Source: PALSA-1355 sp031400775 (GTDB taxonomy: Bacteria; Planctomycetota; Planctomycetia; Pirellulales; PALSA-1355). Taken from it: a DNA stretch of 7,201 nt. The stretch lies in contig JANNQN010000384.1 of NCBI GenBank assembly GCA_031400775.1, positions 1 to 7,201 of the forward strand. Reading direction: 5' to 3'. Numbering within the stretch: the first letter of the stretch is position 1; every line of letters begins with the position of its first letter. The notes under the pieces were generated by a model that had not been told where the DNA came from, searched no databases, and worked only from the letters and a program-made list of their open reading frames with translations. The translations under genes were made by a program, and so were the position numbers. This document shows, piece after piece, positions 4,951-7,201 of the stretch.

Positions 4951-7201
4951 ATGTCTTCGACGTCCCCCTCACCCACGCCGCGCATGCCGCCCGAGCTTTT
5001 GGCTCCGGCTGGCGATTGGGATTGTGCGCGCGCCGCGGTCGAGAATGGGGCCGACGCCGTCTACTTCGGACTCGACACGGGCTTCAACGCCCGAGCCCGA
5101 GCCACGAATATCTCGCTCGATTCGCTCGACGAGCTGATGGGTTTTTTGCATCGCCGCGGCGTCAAAGGCTACGTCACGCTCAATACCCTGATATTCACCA
5201 GCGAACTGGCGAGCATCGAAGAAATCGTGCGTCGCGTGGCCCGAGCGGGCGTCGACGCCGTGCTGATTCAGGACCTGGGACTGGTGCGCCTGGTGCGCGA
5301 GATCTGTCCCGATCTGCCGATACACGCCTCGACGCAAATGACCCTGACCAGCGCCGAGACGATCGCCATGGTCCAGGGCCTGGGCGTCGAGCGCGTCGTG
5401 CTGGCCCGCGAATTGTCCATCGACGAAATTGCGCAGATCAGCCGCGAATCGACGATGTCGCTCGAAGTGTTCGTACACGGCGCGTTGTGCGTGGCCTACT
5501 CGGGCCAGTGCATGACGAGCGAGTCGCTGGGCGGCCGCAGCGCCAATCGGGGCCAGTGCGCGCAGGCTTGCCGATTGCCTTACGAGTTGGTGTGCGACGG
5601 CAAGGACGTCGACCTGGGCGACCGGCAATACCTGCTCAGCCCACAAGACCTGGCGGCATTCGACCTGGTCGGCGAGTTGATCGCGGCGGGGGTCTGTTCG
5701 TTCAAGATCGAGGGGCGGCTAAAGACGCCCGAATACGTGGCCAACATCACGCGGCACTATCGCCGCGCGATCGACTCAGCCGTCGAGGGGCAAAAGGCCG
5801 CCTTCACGGCGCGGCAAGTCGAAGAAATGGAGCTGTCGTTTTCGCGCGGCTTTTCGCCCGGCTGGCTGGGCGGTTGCGATCACAAGATGCTCGTGCCTGC
5901 GATTAGCTCGGCCAAGCGCGGAGTGCCGCTCGGCCGCGTGCAGTCGGTGCGCGGCAGTCGCGTCGCGGTGGAGCTGACGGCCTCGGTCAAACGGGGCGAC
6001 GGACTGGTGTTCGAGGGCAATCGGGCCAAGAACGAAGAACAGGGCGGCCGCGTGTTCGAGGTTTTCTTTGAGGGCCGGTCGCTCACCGAGCCGGTCGACC
6101 AGGGAGTCGTGCAACTGGCATTCGGCCACGATGCGCTCGATGTTCGCCTGCTGCGCCCCGGCCAGCAGGTGTGGAAAACCGATGATCCGGAGCTGACCGG
6201 CCGCCTGCGAAAATCATTTGCCGGCACGCAGCCAAACCGCCGCACGCCGCTGGATGTCTCGGTCGAGGCCGAGGTGGGTCAACCGCTGGTGATTTCGGCG
6301 CGGACAGACGCCGGCGCAAACTGCCGCGTCGAATCGCCCGAGCCGTTGGTAGAAGCCCGCAAACATCCGCTCACCAAGGAAGTGCTTGCCGAGCAATTGG
6401 GGCGGTTGGGAGGCACGGCGTATGAAATGCGCGCCTGCCAGGCCCAGATCACCGGCAATCCGATGGTCCCGCTGAGCGTGCTGGGCAAGTTGCGCCACGA
6501 AATGCTGCGACTGCTGGACGAGTCGGCCTCGCGACCCGCGGATCGCCGAATCGCCGACGGCTCCGTGTTGCCAGCACTCAGACCGCCCGTGTCGACCACC
6601 GATCCGCCCGACCCCGAGCCGCCCAAATTGCACGTGCTGTGCCGCTCAATCGATCAACTTCGCGCCGCGCTCGAGCACCGCGTGGGCAGCGTGATGGTCG
6701 ACTTGCAAGACATCCGTCAGTATGCCGACGCGGTCGAATTGGCCCACGGTTGCGACGCCGAAATCGCGATCGCCACCCCCCGCATTCAAAAGCCGGACGA
6801 GTTCGGAATTTTACGCGTGCTCTTGCGGCACGGCGCCGACGCAATCCTGGTGCGCAACTTTGCCGGCCTGCTGTTTTACGCCGAACAGGGCATGAAGACC
6901 GTCGCCGATTTCTCGCTCAATGCCACCAACGAGCTGACGGTCGACATGCTGCGCCGCGCGGGCGCCGCGCGGGTGACGGCGGCCTACGACATGAATCGCG
7001 AGCAACTGCTGGAGCTCGTCGCGGCGACTCCGCCCGAGTGGCTCGAAGTCGTCGTACACCAGCACATGCCGATGTTTCACATGGAGCACTGCGTGTTCTG
7101 CGCGGTCCTGTCTCCTGGGACCAACAAGCACAATTGCGGCCGTCCCTGCGACACGCACCAGGTGCGGTTGCGCGATCGCCTGGGAATGGAACACACCTTG
7201 T
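4951..7201 (+). CDS. rlhA: U32/DUF3656 protein, RlhA-type, with a second C-terminal barrel (partial, 3' end off the window)
   Basis: The frame is open from 4951 to the window end (750 codons). Residues 13-265 are a U32 TIM-barrel domain, opening PPELLAPAGDW...GADAVYFG, with the U32 signature E172-VFVHGALC180-VAYSGQC187 and then GRSANRGQC203-AQAC207-R. These cysteines belong to the set that binds an iron-sulfur cluster in characterised U32 proteins. A beta-rich stretch (about 325-405) and a DUF3656-like domain (about 420-525, with LGGTAYEM and PLSVLGKLRHEMLRLL) follow, the order seen in E. coli RlhA, which hydroxylates C2501 of 23S rRNA. After a Pro-rich linker (540-558), a second barrel-like region (559-712) leads to C714-x2-C717-x11-C729-x3-C733. 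It is already longer than E. coli RlhA (about 650 residues). Despite the 'peptidase' family name, rRNA modification is the likelier role. The symbol rests on domain order only and is tentative. M12 (4984) is an alternative start; neither start has a good ribosome site. Confidence 0.92.
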   Translation, partial: MSSTSPSPTPRMPPELLAPAGDWDCARAAVENGADAVYFGLDTGFNARARATNISLDSLDELMGFLHRRGVKGYVTLNTLIFTSELASIEEIVRRVARAGVDAVLIQDLGLVRLVREICPDLPIHASTQMTLTSAETIAMVQGLGVERVVLARELSIDEIAQISRESTMSLEVFVHGALCVAYSGQCMTSESLGGRSANRGQCAQACRLPYELVCDGKDVDLGDRQYLLSPQDLAAFDLVGELIAAGVCSFKIEGRLKTPEYVANITRHYRRAIDSAVEGQKAAFTARQVEEMELSFSRGFSPGWLGGCDHKMLVPAISSAKRGVPLGRVQSVRGSRVAVELTASVKRGDGLVFEGNRAKNEEQGGRVFEVFFEGRSLTEPVDQGVVQLAFGHDALDVRLLRPGQQVWKTDDPELTGRLRKSFAGTQPNRRTPLDVSVEAEVGQPLVISARTDAGANCRVESPEPLVEARKHPLTKEVLAEQLGRLGGTAYEMRACQAQITGNPMVPLSVLGKLRHEMLRLLDESASRPADRRIADGSVLPALRPPVSTTDPPDPEPPKLHVLCRSIDQLRAALEHRVGSVMVDLQDIRQYADAVELAHGCDAEIAIATPRIQKPDEFGILRVLLRHGADAILVRNFAGLLFYAEQGMKTVADFSLNATNELTVDMLRRAGAARVTAAYDMNREQLLELVAATPPEWLEVVVHQHMPMFHMEHCVFCAVLSPGTNKHNCGRPCDTHQVRLRDRLGMEHTL

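Noticed and set aside
4739..4972. A 78-residue N-terminal extension of the DoxX protein
   Set aside because: The added sequence has no membrane or signal character, crosses the predicted DoxX promoter, and is not expected in this family.
4764..5906. A 380-codon plus-strand open frame overlapping the start of the U32 gene
   Set aside because: It is in another frame from the U32 coding sequence, which contains the diagnostic cysteine signature. The translation is Arg-rich and patternless.

Overview
The window looks like a chromosomal segment from a GC-rich bacterium, most likely a planctomycete (Pirellulales-like). The grounds are a Tat-signal secreted protein of a type I associate with that phylum, a eukaryotic-type Ser/Thr kinase fused to another enzyme, an over-long U32 protein, patchy use of Shine-Dalgarno sites, and secreted proteins of unknown function. 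This placement is inference; no rRNA or marker gene is present. There are no tRNAs, insertion sequences, CRISPR arrays or phage genes, and no stretch over 300 bases lacks a gene.

Layout. On the minus strand, a Tat-exported protein of unknown function (2626 to 1274) is followed after a 149-base gap by a secreted protein with a TPR-like N-terminus and a DUF3352-like body (1124 to beyond base 1). A 184-base divergent region separates these from a plus-strand gene (2811-4217) for a typical 2-Cys peroxiredoxin joined in one chain to a complete Hanks-type kinase. An 89-base convergent gap with a long-armed inverted repeat follows. Next is a minus-strand DoxX-like membrane protein (4738 to 4307). 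A 212-base divergent region carries a promoter for each neighbour and a 9-bp dyad over the plus-strand -10. The last gene is a U32/DUF3656 protein of the RlhA type (4951 to beyond 7201) with a second barrel and a second four-cysteine cluster.

Two genes, the minus-strand one at the left edge and the plus-strand one at the right edge, run off the window and were found by reading the open frames directly.

How the genes fit together. The orientations imply at least four transcription units, so no single operon is present. A loose redox theme (peroxiredoxin-kinase, DoxX, cysteine-cluster U32 enzyme) is visible but unproven. The most notable object is the peroxiredoxin-kinase fusion. It keeps both redox cysteines and all catalytic kinase residues, and the kinase begins about 25 residues after the resolving cysteine. 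This suggests a one-protein peroxide sensor and signal transducer.
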